Shown one piece after another: positions 28,410 through 36,254 of a DNA stretch of 64,000 bases; positions within the stretch are counted from its first letter, which is position 1; each line of letters opens with the position of its first letter. The notes below the pieces were generated by a model that worked only from the letters and a program-made list of their open reading frames with translations, searched no databases and had not been told where the DNA came from. Source of the stretch: Lactobacillus johnsonii (GTDB lineage Bacteria; Bacillota; Bacilli; Lactobacillales; Lactobacillaceae); assembly GCF_013487865.1 (NCBI RefSeq), contig NZ_CP047409.1, positions 806,001 through 870,000 of the forward strand. The letters run 5' to 3'. The position numbers and the translations under genes were made by a program.

Positions 28410-28930
28410 TTAATTGTGTTTTTTGTTTGTTGGATAACGTGGATATCGGGCAGCCACTTTTTTTAAGACAAGATTTTCCACTCTAAGTCTTTCTAATTCA
28501 GCTTCCTGCTTAAGAATTTTTTCTTCATACTTTTGCTTTTCACTAAGTTCTAACTTTTTAGTTGTCTTCTTACTCTTTTTAGGCACTTTCCTAGGCCGAC
28601 CTTTCTGTTAGCGTATCCTTCTTCATTGAACTTTTTAGCCCAATTGTATACTTGAGAATCACTAATATTAAACTTAGCCGCTACCTTTGAAACTCCAATA
28701 GAATGTGTTAAGTAGTAGCGTACCACATTTAGCCTAAAGTCAGAAGAATAAGTAGTTTTAGTATGTTTAACAGATAAGGCAGCTAAACCTTGACACTTAG
28801 CCTTATCAACCCACCTACGAATAAGAGTCCAATGAATATTATATTGTTTAGCTAAACCTTTTATTGAATCTTCATGATTTAAATATTTGGAAACAATTTC
28901 AATTTTTAATTCAGTCGAATATTTGGTCAT
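28410..28930 (-). pseudogene. IS3 OrfA, frameshifted
   Basis: OrfA starts at an ATG (28930) behind TGAGGT and encodes two helix-turn-helix units (YSTELKIEIVSKYL, SSDFRLNVVRYYL). After EGYANR the frame is lost: AGAAAGGTCGG appears where AGAAAAGGTCGG would continue GRPRKVPKK and the leucine-rich coiled coil (KQEAELERLRVENLVLKK). The single missing A ends the in-frame product at 28550. Confidence 0.82.
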
Positions 28931-29005
28931 AAAAAAATACCTCATAATTATTAGATTTTATGTCTAACAATTATGAGGCACTTCACTTTTGGTTGGCTAA
29001 AAAAT

Positions 29006-29101
29006 CTAATTATGTTTAACAATTTTATAGTTTAGATAACGCTCAACAGCCTGGCGCATCAACTTGATTTTGCGGGGCTTGTAAATAATGATCTTTGCCA
29101 T
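29006..29101 (-). CDS. Small basic protein, 31 residues, unknown function
   Basis: ATG at 29101 is preceded on the minus strand by AAAGGA. The product MAKIIIYKPRKIKLMRQAVE continues RYLNYKIVKHN and is strongly basic with no membrane segment. A minus-strand terminator directly follows its stop, now split by the IS, which supports a real transcription unit. I do not recognise the family. Confidence 0.5.
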   Translation of the reverse strand: MAKIIIYKPRKIKLMRQAVERYLNYKIVKHN

Positions 29102-29228
29102 AATACGAGTCCTTTCATTATCAATTAGTATAGCTTTAAGATACAGAAAAACTATGAAAGAATGATGACTTTTTAAAGATTAATTTTAGAATTAGTTATT
29201 TTGTATTTACCATTTATTTTTTAATTGC

Positions 29229-29234
29229 TATAAT
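29229..29234 (+). promoter_or_regulatory. Extended -10 of the tRNA-Ser gene
   Basis: TATAAT preceded by TGC (extended -10) lies 16 bp before the tRNA. No strong -35 is seen. Confidence 0.6.
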
Positions 29235-29249
29235 AAAAACGTTGTAATT

Positions 29250-29337
29250 GGAGAGTTGGCAGAGTGGTAATGCACCGGACTCGAAATCCGGCGAACCGGC
29301 TTATACCGGCGCGCAGGTTCAAATCCTGTACTCTCCT
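29250..29337 (+). tRNA. tRNA-Ser (anticodon CGA)
   Basis: The acceptor stem is GGAGAGT/ACTCTCC, with D arm GCAGAGTGGTAATGC. The anticodon stem CCGGA/TCCGG encloses loop CTCGAAA (anticodon CGA at 29282-29284). A long class II variable arm (ACCGGC...GCCGGT-type hairpin) and T arm GCAGGTTCAAATCCTGT follow. CCA is not encoded. The base after the acceptor stem is T. Confidence 0.95.
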
Positions 29338-29348
29338 TTAAATTTGGT

Positions 29349-29377
29349 CCGTAAGTATTAATCTTACGGGCTTTTTT
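29349..29377 (+). terminator. Terminator after tRNA-Ser
   Basis: CCGTAAG (29349-29355) pairs with CTTACGG (29363-29369), followed by GC and six T residues. Confidence 0.88.
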
Positions 29378-29524
29378 ATACACTTTGATCGCCAAATATT
29401 TGCTCAGGGTGAAATCTCACTCCTATTTTTTATTGAAATAGTTAAATAAAATTTAAAAACATATGTGCTTTATTTTTTTGCTGTTACAATATTTATTAGC
29501 ACAATTAATTGAGGTTAAGTAAAA

Positions 29525-30109
29525 GTGAAATTGCATTGTTTAATTCAATTGCTGATTTCGGCATTGATTCTTTTAGGATTAATATTTAACATTAGAAATT
29601 CTCGTCTATTTAATTTTTATGATCATTTATTGCACCATAAACTTGTTAAAAATAGAGACGGTAAAATTTGGAAAGTTATTACAGTCTTAAATGAGCCTAA
29701 GGTAATTGTTGTTTGGGACTTTTTATTAGCAGGCCTATTAGTTTTGTTTCATCACCCTTGGCTTGCAATTTGGTCTTTAGGTACTTTAGCAGTAACTGAT
29801 GCAGTTGGAATCTTTTTGAAGCATTCAGTTAAAAGAAAAAGACCCTTGTCAATGAGAACCTATCGAGATGGCTATAGCTTTCCTAGTGGACATGTATTAA
29901 GCGCAACTATTATGTCATTAATGTTATGGCAAATCTTTGGTCATATTATGGGAATCTGGCTCTTAATTACTTTGATAATAGCATGGGGACTGGTAGTAAT
30001 GTCACGTTTAAATATGCGTGCACACTATCCATCTGATGTTTTGGGAGCAACAACTTTAGCCCTATTTTGTTTTACAATTGCACAGCAACTTTTAGGATTG
30101 GCCTTTTAA
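29525..30109 (+). CDS. PAP2-family membrane phosphatase
   Basis: The protein has 194 residues and several membrane helices. The three phosphatase motifs are present: KHSVKRKRP (KxxxxxxRP), SFPSGHV (PSGH) and SRLNMRAHYPSD (SRxxxxxHxxxD). Relatives dephosphorylate undecaprenyl pyrophosphate or phosphatidic-type lipids at the outer face of the membrane; the exact substrate is not clear. A GTG start is used behind GAGG at 29511-29514. Confidence 0.88.
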   Translation: MKLHCLIQLLISALILLGLIFNIRNSRLFNFYDHLLHHKLVKNRDGKIWKVITVLNEPKVIVVWDFLLAGLLVLFHHPWLAIWSLGTLAVTDAVGIFLKHSVKRKRPLSMRTYRDGYSFPSGHVLSATIMSLMLWQIFGHIMGIWLLITLIIAWGLVVMSRLNMRAHYPSDVLGATTLALFCFTIAQQLLGLAF

Positions 30110-30150
30110 TGGTCGATCTTTTTTTATAAAAAAATAATTGCTTTCTTTAG

Positions 30151-30278
30151 TTTACATACTCACAAAGTTGCTTTAAAATAAATCTGTAGTCAAAAGGGCT
30201 ATGCCTAAAAGCGACGAAAAACACTGACTAGATGCCAATTCGGTTAGTTTGTATTTTTCGCCACAAATTTAAGGAGGA
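30151..30278 (+). promoter_or_regulatory. Enolase promoter and structured 5' leader
   Basis: TTTACA (30151-30156), 17-bp spacer, TAAAAT (30174-30179). The leader contains a long imperfect hairpin: 30211-30230 (GCGACGAAAAACACTGACTA) pairs with 30244-30262. AAGGAGGA follows at 30271-30278. The hairpin is not followed by a T run, so it is not a terminator. It may stabilise the mRNA. Confidence 0.6.
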
Positions 30279-30286
30279 TTTTTTTA

Positions 30287-31573
30287 ATGCTCAAATCAGT
30301 TATTGAGAATGTACATGCACTTGAAATCTTTGATTCACGTGGTAACCCAACTGTTGAAGTTTTCGTTACTCTTTCAAACGGTGTTGTAGGTAAGGCTGAA
30401 GTTCCATCTGGTGCTTCAACTGGTGAAAACGAAGCTGTTGAATTACGTGATGGTGGTTCACGTCTTGGTGGTAAAGGTGTTATGAACGCTGTTAACAACG
30501 TTAACACTGAAATCAACGACGCTTTAAAGGGATTAGATCCACATGATCAACCAAACATCGACGCAACTATGATTGCTTTAGATGGTACTCCAAACAAGGG
30601 CCGTCTTGGTGCTAACGCTATCTTAGGTGTATCTATGGCTACTGCTGCTGCAGCTGCTAAGGATAACCACCAACCATTATACCGTTACCTTGGTGGTACT
30701 GACCTTGAAATGCCTCAAACTTTCCACAACGTTATTAACGGTGGTGAACACGCAGACAACGGTATCGATATTCAAGAATTCATGATTACCCCAGTTGCTA
30801 AGACTTCATTCCGTGATGGTTTTGAAAAGATCGTTAACGTATACCACACTTTGAAGAAAGTTCTTGAAGATATGGGTTACGAAACTGGCTTAGGTGACGA
30901 AGGTGGTTTCGCTCCTAACATGAAGAACTCAGAAGAAGCTTTGAAGGCATTACATGAATCAATCATCAAGGCTGGTTATAAGCCAGGTGAAGATATTGCT
31001 ATTGCATGTGACTGTGCTGCTTCATACTTCTACAACAAAGAAGACGGCAAGTACCACCTTGAAGGTAAAGTTCTTACTGACGAAGAATTGGCAGACTACT
31101 ACGACAAGTTACTTGACGAATTCCCAGAATTAATTTCTATGGAAGACCCATACGATGAAAACGATGTTGAAGGTATGGTTAAGTTTACTCAAAGTCACAA
31201 GGACCGTATCCAAATCGTTCTTGACGACTTCATTTGTACTAACCCTAAGCTTTTGAACAAGGCTATTCACGAAGGTGCTGGTAACGCTTCATTAATCAAG
31301 TTGAACCAAATCGGTACTGTTACTGAAACTCTTGAAACTATTCGTCTTTCACGTAAGAATGGTTACAACACTATGATTTCTCACCGTTCAGGTGAAACTG
31401 GTGATACTTTCATCGCTGACTTCGCAGTTGCTGTTAATGGTGGTCAATTGAAGACTGGTGCTCCAGCTCGTTCAGAACGTGTTGAAAAGTACAACCGTTT
31501 ACTTGAAATCGAAGAAGAACTTGGTAAGGGTGAACGTTTAGCATTTTTCCCAGACAACGTTGACTTAGATTAA
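30287..31573 (+). CDS. eno: Enolase
   Basis: The protein has 428 residues. Glycolytic 2-phosphoglycerate dehydratase signatures are all present: SRGNPTVEV, the GASTGENEAVELRD loop, the metal and catalytic region (GDEGGFAPN, SMEDPYDEND, LIKLNQIGTVTE) and SHRSGETGDTFIADFAVA. Codon use is strongly biased to favoured codons, unlike the AT-rich neighbours, as expected for a very highly expressed gene. Has its own promoter, leader and terminator. Confidence 0.98.
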   Translation: MLKSVIENVHALEIFDSRGNPTVEVFVTLSNGVVGKAEVPSGASTGENEAVELRDGGSRLGGKGVMNAVNNVNTEINDALKGLDPHDQPNIDATMIALDGTPNKGRLGANAILGVSMATAAAAAKDNHQPLYRYLGGTDLEMPQTFHNVINGGEHADNGIDIQEFMITPVAKTSFRDGFEKIVNVYHTLKKVLEDMGYETGLGDEGGFAPNMKNSEEALKALHESIIKAGYKPGEDIAIACDCAASYFYNKEDGKYHLEGKVLTDEELADYYDKLLDEFPELISMEDPYDENDVEGMVKFTQSHKDRIQIVLDDFICTNPKLLNKAIHEGAGNASLIKLNQIGTVTETLETIRLSRKNGYNTMISHRSGETGDTFIADFAVAVNGGQLKTGAPARSERVEKYNRLLEIEEELGKGERLAFFPDNVDLD

Positions 31574-31587
31574 TATAAGTTGATATT

Positions 31588-31625
31588 AAAAAAAGAGATT
31601 GATTTTTGATCAATCTCTTTTTTTG
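31588..31625 (+). terminator. Terminator after eno
   Basis: AAAAGAGATTGAT (31591-31603) pairs with ATCAATCTCTTTT (31609-31621), followed by more T residues. Confidence 0.92.
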
Positions 31626-31686
31626 TGCTTGAGATAACTATAAAAAGTAAGTAAACTAGATAACATAGTATAGAAAGGAAGATTAG

Positions 31687-31968
31687 TTGAAAAAGAAAAT
31701 TAGATCTTTTGATAATAAGACTGTATTAACGATTGGACGAATTGGCTCAGTTTTATCTGTTCTAATGTATGTTTCTTATATTCCACAAATTATGAATAAT
31801 TTGCAAGGAAATTACGGCAATCCTATTCAGCCATTAGTTGCAGCCATTAACTGCCTTATTTGGGTTCTGTATGCTCTCTTAAGAGAGAAAAAGGATTGGC
31901 CGTTGTTTGTAGCTAACTTTCCGGGGATTTTATTTGGATTAGCTACATTCATTACCAGTTTGCATTAA
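31687..31968 (+). CDS. SemiSWEET sugar transporter
   Basis: The protein has 93 residues, with three predicted helices and the PQ-loop motif in LMYVSYIPQIMNNL; an Asn in the third helix region (AAINCLIWVLYAL) is typical. SemiSWEETs work as homodimers carrying sugars down a gradient. A TTG start is used behind GAAAGGAAG. Confidence 0.82.
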   Translation: MKKKIRSFDNKTVLTIGRIGSVLSVLMYVSYIPQIMNNLQGNYGNPIQPLVAAINCLIWVLYALLREKKDWPLFVANFPGILFGLATFITSLH

Positions 31969-32035
31969 ATTTTCATAAAAAGACTTTCTATAATGTGTTA
32001 TAACTAAAAAATTAGATGTAAGAGAGGAAAATAAT

Positions 32036-33658
32036 TTGATTACTGTCTCAGATTTAAGTTTAAATTTATCTGGTCGTACCTTATACGAAGATGTTAACTT
32101 GAAATTCACTCCCGGTAATTGTTATGGAGTAATCGGTGCTAATGGTGCCGGTAAGTCAACTTTTTTGAAACTGCTAGAAGGTAAGATTGAACCTACTACA
32201 GGTAATATTTCTATCGATGCTAATGAAAGAATGTCTAGCTTGAATCAAGACCACTTTGCTTTCGAAGAATTTACTGTTTTAGATACAGTAATTCAGGGGC
32301 ATAAAGAACTTTATCAAGTAATGAAAGATAAAGATGAGCTTTATTCTAAGGCTGATTTTAGCGATGAAGATGGAGTTAAAGCTGCAGAACTAGAATCTAA
32401 ATTTGCTGAACTTGACGGTTGGAACGCCGAAGCAGACGCATCTAAGCTTTTGCAGTCTTTAGGTATACCAGAAGGGTTGCATCAAAGTAAGATGAGTGAA
32501 TTACCAGAAGCGGAAAAAGTTAAAGTATTATTAGCACAAGCCTTATTTGGTAATCCTGATATTCTTTTACTTGATGAGCCCACTAACGGTTTAGATGTTC
32601 ATACTGTAAACTGGCTTGAAGACTTTTTAGCCGATTATCCAAATATTGTTATTGTAGTTTCCCACGACCGTCACTTCTTAAATCAAGTATGTACACAAAT
32701 GTGTGATGTTGATTATGGCAAAATTCAATTATACATGGGTAATTACGATTTCTGGTATGAATCAAGTAAGCTTGCAAGTGAATTAGCAGCTAACCAAAAT
32801 GCTAAAAAAGAAGAAAAAATAAAGGAACTACAAGAATTTATTGCTCGTTTCTCAGCAAATGCGTCTAAATCAAAACAAGCCACTTCAAGAAAGAAACAAT
32901 TAGAAAAAATTACCCTTGATGATATTAGACCATCTTCTCGTAAATATCCTTATGTAAAATTCGAAATGCACCGTGACCTAGGAAACGATTTACTAAAAGT
33001 AGAAGATGTATCTTATAGTGTTGATGGTGAAAAGATTTTGGACCATGTTTCATTTATAGTGCGTCCTGGTGATAAAGTTGCATTTTTATCACGCAATACT
33101 TTAGCAACCACTGCTTTAATGGACATTATTGCTGGTAAAGTTAAGCCAGAGAGTGGTACTGTGACTTGGGGTCAAACTACTGCTTATAACTATATGTCAC
33201 GTGATTTAAATGCTAACTTTAATAACGATGAATTAACGATTTTAGATTGGCTTCGTCAATATGCTACTAAAGAACAAGATGATAATACTTTTTTACGTGG
33301 CTTTTTAGGTCGAATGCTCTTTTCTGGTGAAGAGATTGACAAGAAGATTAAGGTACTCTCGGGTGGAGAAAAAGTTCGCTGTCAGCTTTCAAGAATGATG
33401 CTTGAACCAGCTAATGTTTTGGTAATGGATGATCCTACTAACCATTTGGACTTAGAATCTATTACTTCTCTTAACGACGCTTTGAAAGATTACCAAGGCT
33501 CAATCTTATTTACATCTCACGATCATGAATTTATTCAAACTATCGCAGATCATATTATTGAGGTCGGCTCTAAAGGAATTGTTAGTCGTGCAGATACTAG
33601 CTATGATGAATTTTTAGATAACCCAACTATTCAAGATCACGTTCGAAAAATATACTAA
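32036..33658 (+). CDS. ABC-F family ATPase, YkpA/YbiT-like
   Basis: The protein has 540 residues and two NBDs, no membrane segments. NBD1 has a good Walker A (GANGAGKS) and LLLDEPTNGLD, but its signature reads LPEAEKVKV instead of LSGGE. NBD2 has a good signature (LSGGEKVRC) and VMDDPTNHLD, but its Walker A position reads LSRNTLATTAL, lacking the GK[ST] core. A TTG start follows GAGAGGAAAA. Unlike the gene at 411 this is a housekeeping-type ABC-F, and only one composite ATP site may work normally. Confidence 0.85.
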   Translation: MITVSDLSLNLSGRTLYEDVNLKFTPGNCYGVIGANGAGKSTFLKLLEGKIEPTTGNISIDANERMSSLNQDHFAFEEFTVLDTVIQGHKELYQVMKDKDELYSKADFSDEDGVKAAELESKFAELDGWNAEADASKLLQSLGIPEGLHQSKMSELPEAEKVKVLLAQALFGNPDILLLDEPTNGLDVHTVNWLEDFLADYPNIVIVVSHDRHFLNQVCTQMCDVDYGKIQLYMGNYDFWYESSKLASELAANQNAKKEEKIKELQEFIARFSANASKSKQATSRKKQLEKITLDDIRPSSRKYPYVKFEMHRDLGNDLLKVEDVSYSVDGEKILDHVSFIVRPGDKVAFLSRNTLATTALMDIIAGKVKPESGTVTWGQTTAYNYMSRDLNANFNNDELTILDWLRQYATKEQDDNTFLRGFLGRMLFSGEEIDKKIKVLSGGEKVRCQLSRMMLEPANVLVMDDPTNHLDLESITSLNDALKDYQGSILFTSHDHEFIQTIADHIIEVGSKGIVSRADTSYDEFLDNPTIQDHVRKIY

Positions 33659-33667
33659 TAATAAAAT

Positions 33668-33698
33668 AAGGAAACTTCATAGGAGAAGTTTCCTTTTT
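33668..33698 (+). terminator. Terminator after the YkpA-like gene
   Basis: AAGGAAACTTC (33668-33678) pairs with GAAGTTTCCTT (33685-33695), then T residues. Confidence 0.92.
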
Positions 33699-33753
33699 AT
33701 TTTTGAAAAAAAGAGTAATATAGGGACTGTAAAAGATATAAGGAGGAGTTTAT

Positions 33754-34734
33754 ATGTGTACCTCAATTGTTTATAGTTCAAATAATCATCATTATTTTGG
33801 CCGAAATCTAGACTTGGAAATTTCTTTTGGTGAACATCCTGTAATTACACCAAGGAATTATGAGTTTTAATATCGTAAATTACCAAGTAAAAAGGCAAAA
33901 TATGCCATGGTTGGGATGGCGATTGTAGAAAATAATTATCCACTATATTTTGATGCAGCAAATGAAGAAGGGCTAGGAATTGCTGGTCTTAATTTTGATG
34001 GTCCGTGTCATTATTTTCCAGAAAATGCGGAGAAAAATAATGTTACACCATTTGAATTAATTCCTTATTTGCTAAGTCAATGTACTACGGTTGCTGAAGT
34101 AAAAGATGCATTGAAAGATGTTAGCTTAGTAAATATAAACTTTTCAGAAAAACTACCACTTTCTCCACTTCACTGGTTAATGGCTGATAAGACTGGTGAG
34201 TCGATCGTTGTAGAATCGACTTTAAGTGGATTACACGTTTATGATAATCCAGTTCATGTTTTAACCAATAATCCTGAATTTCCAGGCCAGTTACGTAACT
34301 TAGCTAATTATAGTAATATAGCACCTGCACAGCCTAAAAATATTCTTGTTCCAGGTGTTGACCTCAATTTATATAGTCGCGGGTTAGGGACTCATTTTTT
34401 GCCAGGAGGAATGGATTCAGCCAGTCGTTTTGTGAAAGTAGCTTTTGTTCGGGCACATTCCCCTCAAGGAAATAATGAATTAAGTAGTGTAACAAATTAT
34501 TTCCATATTTTACATTCAGTTGAACAGCCAAAGGGAACGGATGAAGTCAGACCAAATTCTTATGAGTACACAATTTACTCTGATGGAACTAACTTGGAGA
34601 CAGGCACGTTTTATTATACCAATTATGAAAATAATCAAATTAACGCCATTGAATTAAATAAAGAAAACTTAAATGGTGATGAGTTAATAGATTACAAGTT
34701 GATTGAAAAGCAAACAATTAATTATCAAAATTAG
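33754..34734 (+). pseudogene. bsh: Bile salt hydrolase, inactivated by one nonsense codon
   Basis: ATG behind AAGGAGGAG opens MCTSIVYSSNNHHYFGRNLD, including the N-terminal nucleophile Cys2 of choloylglycine hydrolases. Codon 39 is TAA (33868-33870) in PRNYEF*YRKLPS; the frame then continues to 34734 with conserved residues (NFDGPCHYFP, LTNNPEFPGQ, GLGTHFLPGGMDSASRFV). AAA to TAA explains the break. Reinitiation at 33907 would give 275 residues without the catalytic Cys. The rest of the frame is undamaged, so the mutation looks recent. Confidence 0.93.
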
Positions 34735-34747
34735 ACTATAAAATAAA

Positions 34748-34787
34748 AAAACTTTGCCAGATAGAAGATATCTGGCAAAGTTTTTAT
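34748..34787. terminator. Bidirectional terminator between bsh and the XRE gene
   Basis: AACTTTGCCAGATA (34750-34763) pairs with TATCTGGCAAAGTT (34769-34782), A-rich on the left and T-rich on the right. Confidence 0.92.
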
Positions 34788-35173
34788 TTATCTTCTTTAG
34801 CAAAAGTATTAATTATAGTAATAAAACTTTTAGCTAAAGCTTCTTCCTGTTCAACAGGAAGTTTTTTCATGTCATTTGTAAGCTTGTCAAGAAAAACACG
34901 GTCATTGCTTAACTTACTTGCAAATGCCTGTGGTTCAGGAGTTTTGGATGATTCATCAATTAAAGTAATTACGGATGTTTGTAGTGCCTTTGCAATCGCA
35001 TCTAATTTTTGAATACTGATATTTTGATTACCTGTTCTTTCAATCTTAGAGATGAAATTCACTGATAGACTACTGAATTCCGCAAGGTCTTCTTGAGTCA
35101 TTCTCAAACTCCTGCGCCTTTTTTTGATCGCAGCTCCTAAGTTGTCTATCACTTCAATCACAATTCCTTTCAC
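34784..35173 (-). CDS. XRE-family transcriptional regulator
   Basis: The protein has 129 residues. The helix-turn-helix spans about 11-70 (LGAAIKKRRRSLRMTQEDLAEFSSLSVNFISKIERTGNQNISIQKLDAIAKAL), followed by a short unannotated tail. A stand-alone gene; no clear target site seen. The 35174-35360 gap is AT-rich and contains one doubtful 26-codon frame. Confidence 0.85.
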   Translation of the reverse strand: MKGIVIEVIDNLGAAIKKRRRSLRMTQEDLAEFSSLSVNFISKIERTGNQNISIQKLDAIAKALQTSVITLIDESSKTPEPQAFASKLSNDRVFLDKLTNDMKKLPVEQEEALAKSFITIINTFAKEDK

Positions 35174-35363
35174 ACAGATTTCTGCCTGCGCTTTTTAGAA
35201 TAAAGTTAAACTGTAATTAAATGAAGAATTTATAATATTATCTTTCTTCATTTAGTATATTCATACACCTAAACCATTAAGCATAAATACTAATTGAATA
35301 AGTATTATGAAAGAAAAGTATAGGTTTGAACTTAGGAAATTAAGAGAAGCGAATAGAAGTATA

Positions 35364-35395
35364 TCAAAAAAAATAACTTTAATATAGTTATTTTA
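35364..35395 (-). terminator. Terminator of the nuclease operon (minus strand)
   Basis: On the minus strand AATAACT (complement of 35386-35392) pairs with AGTTATT (complement of 35372-35378), followed by a T run. Confidence 0.75.
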
Positions 35396-35402
35396 TTAAA
35401 AC

Positions 35403-36254
35403 TTAAGAAGCTTTACTGGTTCCATTTGAGTAATTTAAGTTTACGCCATCTTGAACATTAAATATATAAACATGGAAATGAACGTCATTTGAATTAATTG
35501 ACTGACCTTCCATTTCGACACCACGAGCTAATAACTCATTATTTCTAAAAATGGGCGTAACGCGATAACGAACATAATTTGATGGGGAGGCTTTTAGATA
35601 AGTAGCCACTTCATTCTCATACATTAACATATCCGGGTCATTTAAGTGTCTAGTCCCAGTCATCAAATTTTTCCAATTATTATTCTGGCCCGTAAGTTGA
35701 TAGCCAATTAAGTGAGAACGATTATAGAGCCAATGATTATTTATTTTTTTATTATGCCATCCTGTTGGATTGACATGGAGTGGTTCTCTTTTGGTTTTCG
35801 GCATTAAGGAACTATTTAAAAGAGCATTTGCGGCAGTTACACGATTTTGTGAGTCAAGATCGCCATATTTTTGCCAGGCACCACGACTTGTATCTAAATC
35901 TTCTTTTGAAAAATCTGGATTATTATTGTTCACGTTAACAACAGTTTTCCCCGTATAATCAAGACTAGCTAATTTTTGTTTACTTAAAGATTCAACTGCA
36001 TTTGGATTAGTGTAGTTTTTTAATTGCTTTTGAAGATCAGCTATCTTTTTATCTAAAGAGCTAATTTTCTTCTCAATTTTTTTGTTCTGCTTGTTTAAAT
36101 TTTTTGCTTTCTTTTGATCAGTATAGTCATACTTATATTTTTTAACGACTTTAGTATCGTTAGATGAACTAGCTTGAACAGTATATGTTTGACTAAGTCC
36201 GAGAGAAAACAAAAGAGTAACTGTTAAAAATTCGGTAATTTTCTTATGTTTCAT
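35403..36254 (-). CDS. Secreted DNA/RNA non-specific endonuclease (EndA-like)
   Basis: The protein has 283 residues. A Sec signal peptide (about 1-29, cleavage likely after VQA) is followed by a Lys-rich coiled coil (about 48-85) and a beta-beta-alpha-metal nuclease domain with the active site YNRSHLIGYQLTGQNNNWKNL (His general base; NRSH form of DRGH). Relatives degrade extracellular DNA or work in competence. The start codon overlaps the stop of the upstream gene by one base, so the two are translationally coupled. Confidence 0.88.
   Translation of the reverse strand: MKHKKITEFLTVTLLFSLGLSQTYTVQASSSNDTKVVKKYKYDYTDQKKAKNLNKQNKKIEKKISSLDKKIADLQKQLKNYTNPNAVESLSKQKLASLDYTGKTVVNVNNNNPDFSKEDLDTSRGAWQKYGDLDSQNRVTAANALLNSSLMPKTKREPLHVNPTGWHNKKINNHWLYNRSHLIGYQLTGQNNNWKNLMTGTRHLNDPDMLMYENEVATYLKASPSNYVRYRVTPIFRNNELLARGVEMEGQSINSNDVHFHVYIFNVQDGVNLNYSNGTSKAS

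Larger units (their letters stand above)
27505..28985 (-). mobile_element. IS3-family element (IS1223-like), 1,481 bp, 3-bp target duplication
   Basis: The ends are inverted repeats: 26 nt each, beginning TGAAGTGCC and ending GTTAGACAT, with a variable 8-nt middle. Flanks carry the direct repeat CTT (27502-27504 and 28986-28988). It encodes orfA and orfB on the minus strand with an A7 slippery run (complement of 28458-28464) for -1 frameshifting. Size and ends fit IS1223 of L. johnsonii. orfA carries a one-base deletion, so the copy is probably inactive. Confidence 0.92.
27494..28997 (-). terminator. Terminator split by an IS3 insertion in its loop
   Basis: On the minus strand TGGTTGGC (complement of 27494-27501) followed by a T run is the 3' arm, and GCCAACCA (complement of 28990-28997) is the 5' arm. 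Without the element the stem would be AGCCAACCA, loop AAAG, TGGTTGGCT, then TTTTT. The insertion lies exactly in the loop. It would terminate the small gene at 29006-29101. Confidence 0.8.

Noticed and set aside
35307..35387. 26-codon frame (MKEKYRFELRKLREANRSIS...) with an XRE-like start
   Set aside because: No ribosome-binding site, ends inside the nuclease-operon terminator, and too short to judge. It could be a helix-turn-helix relic.
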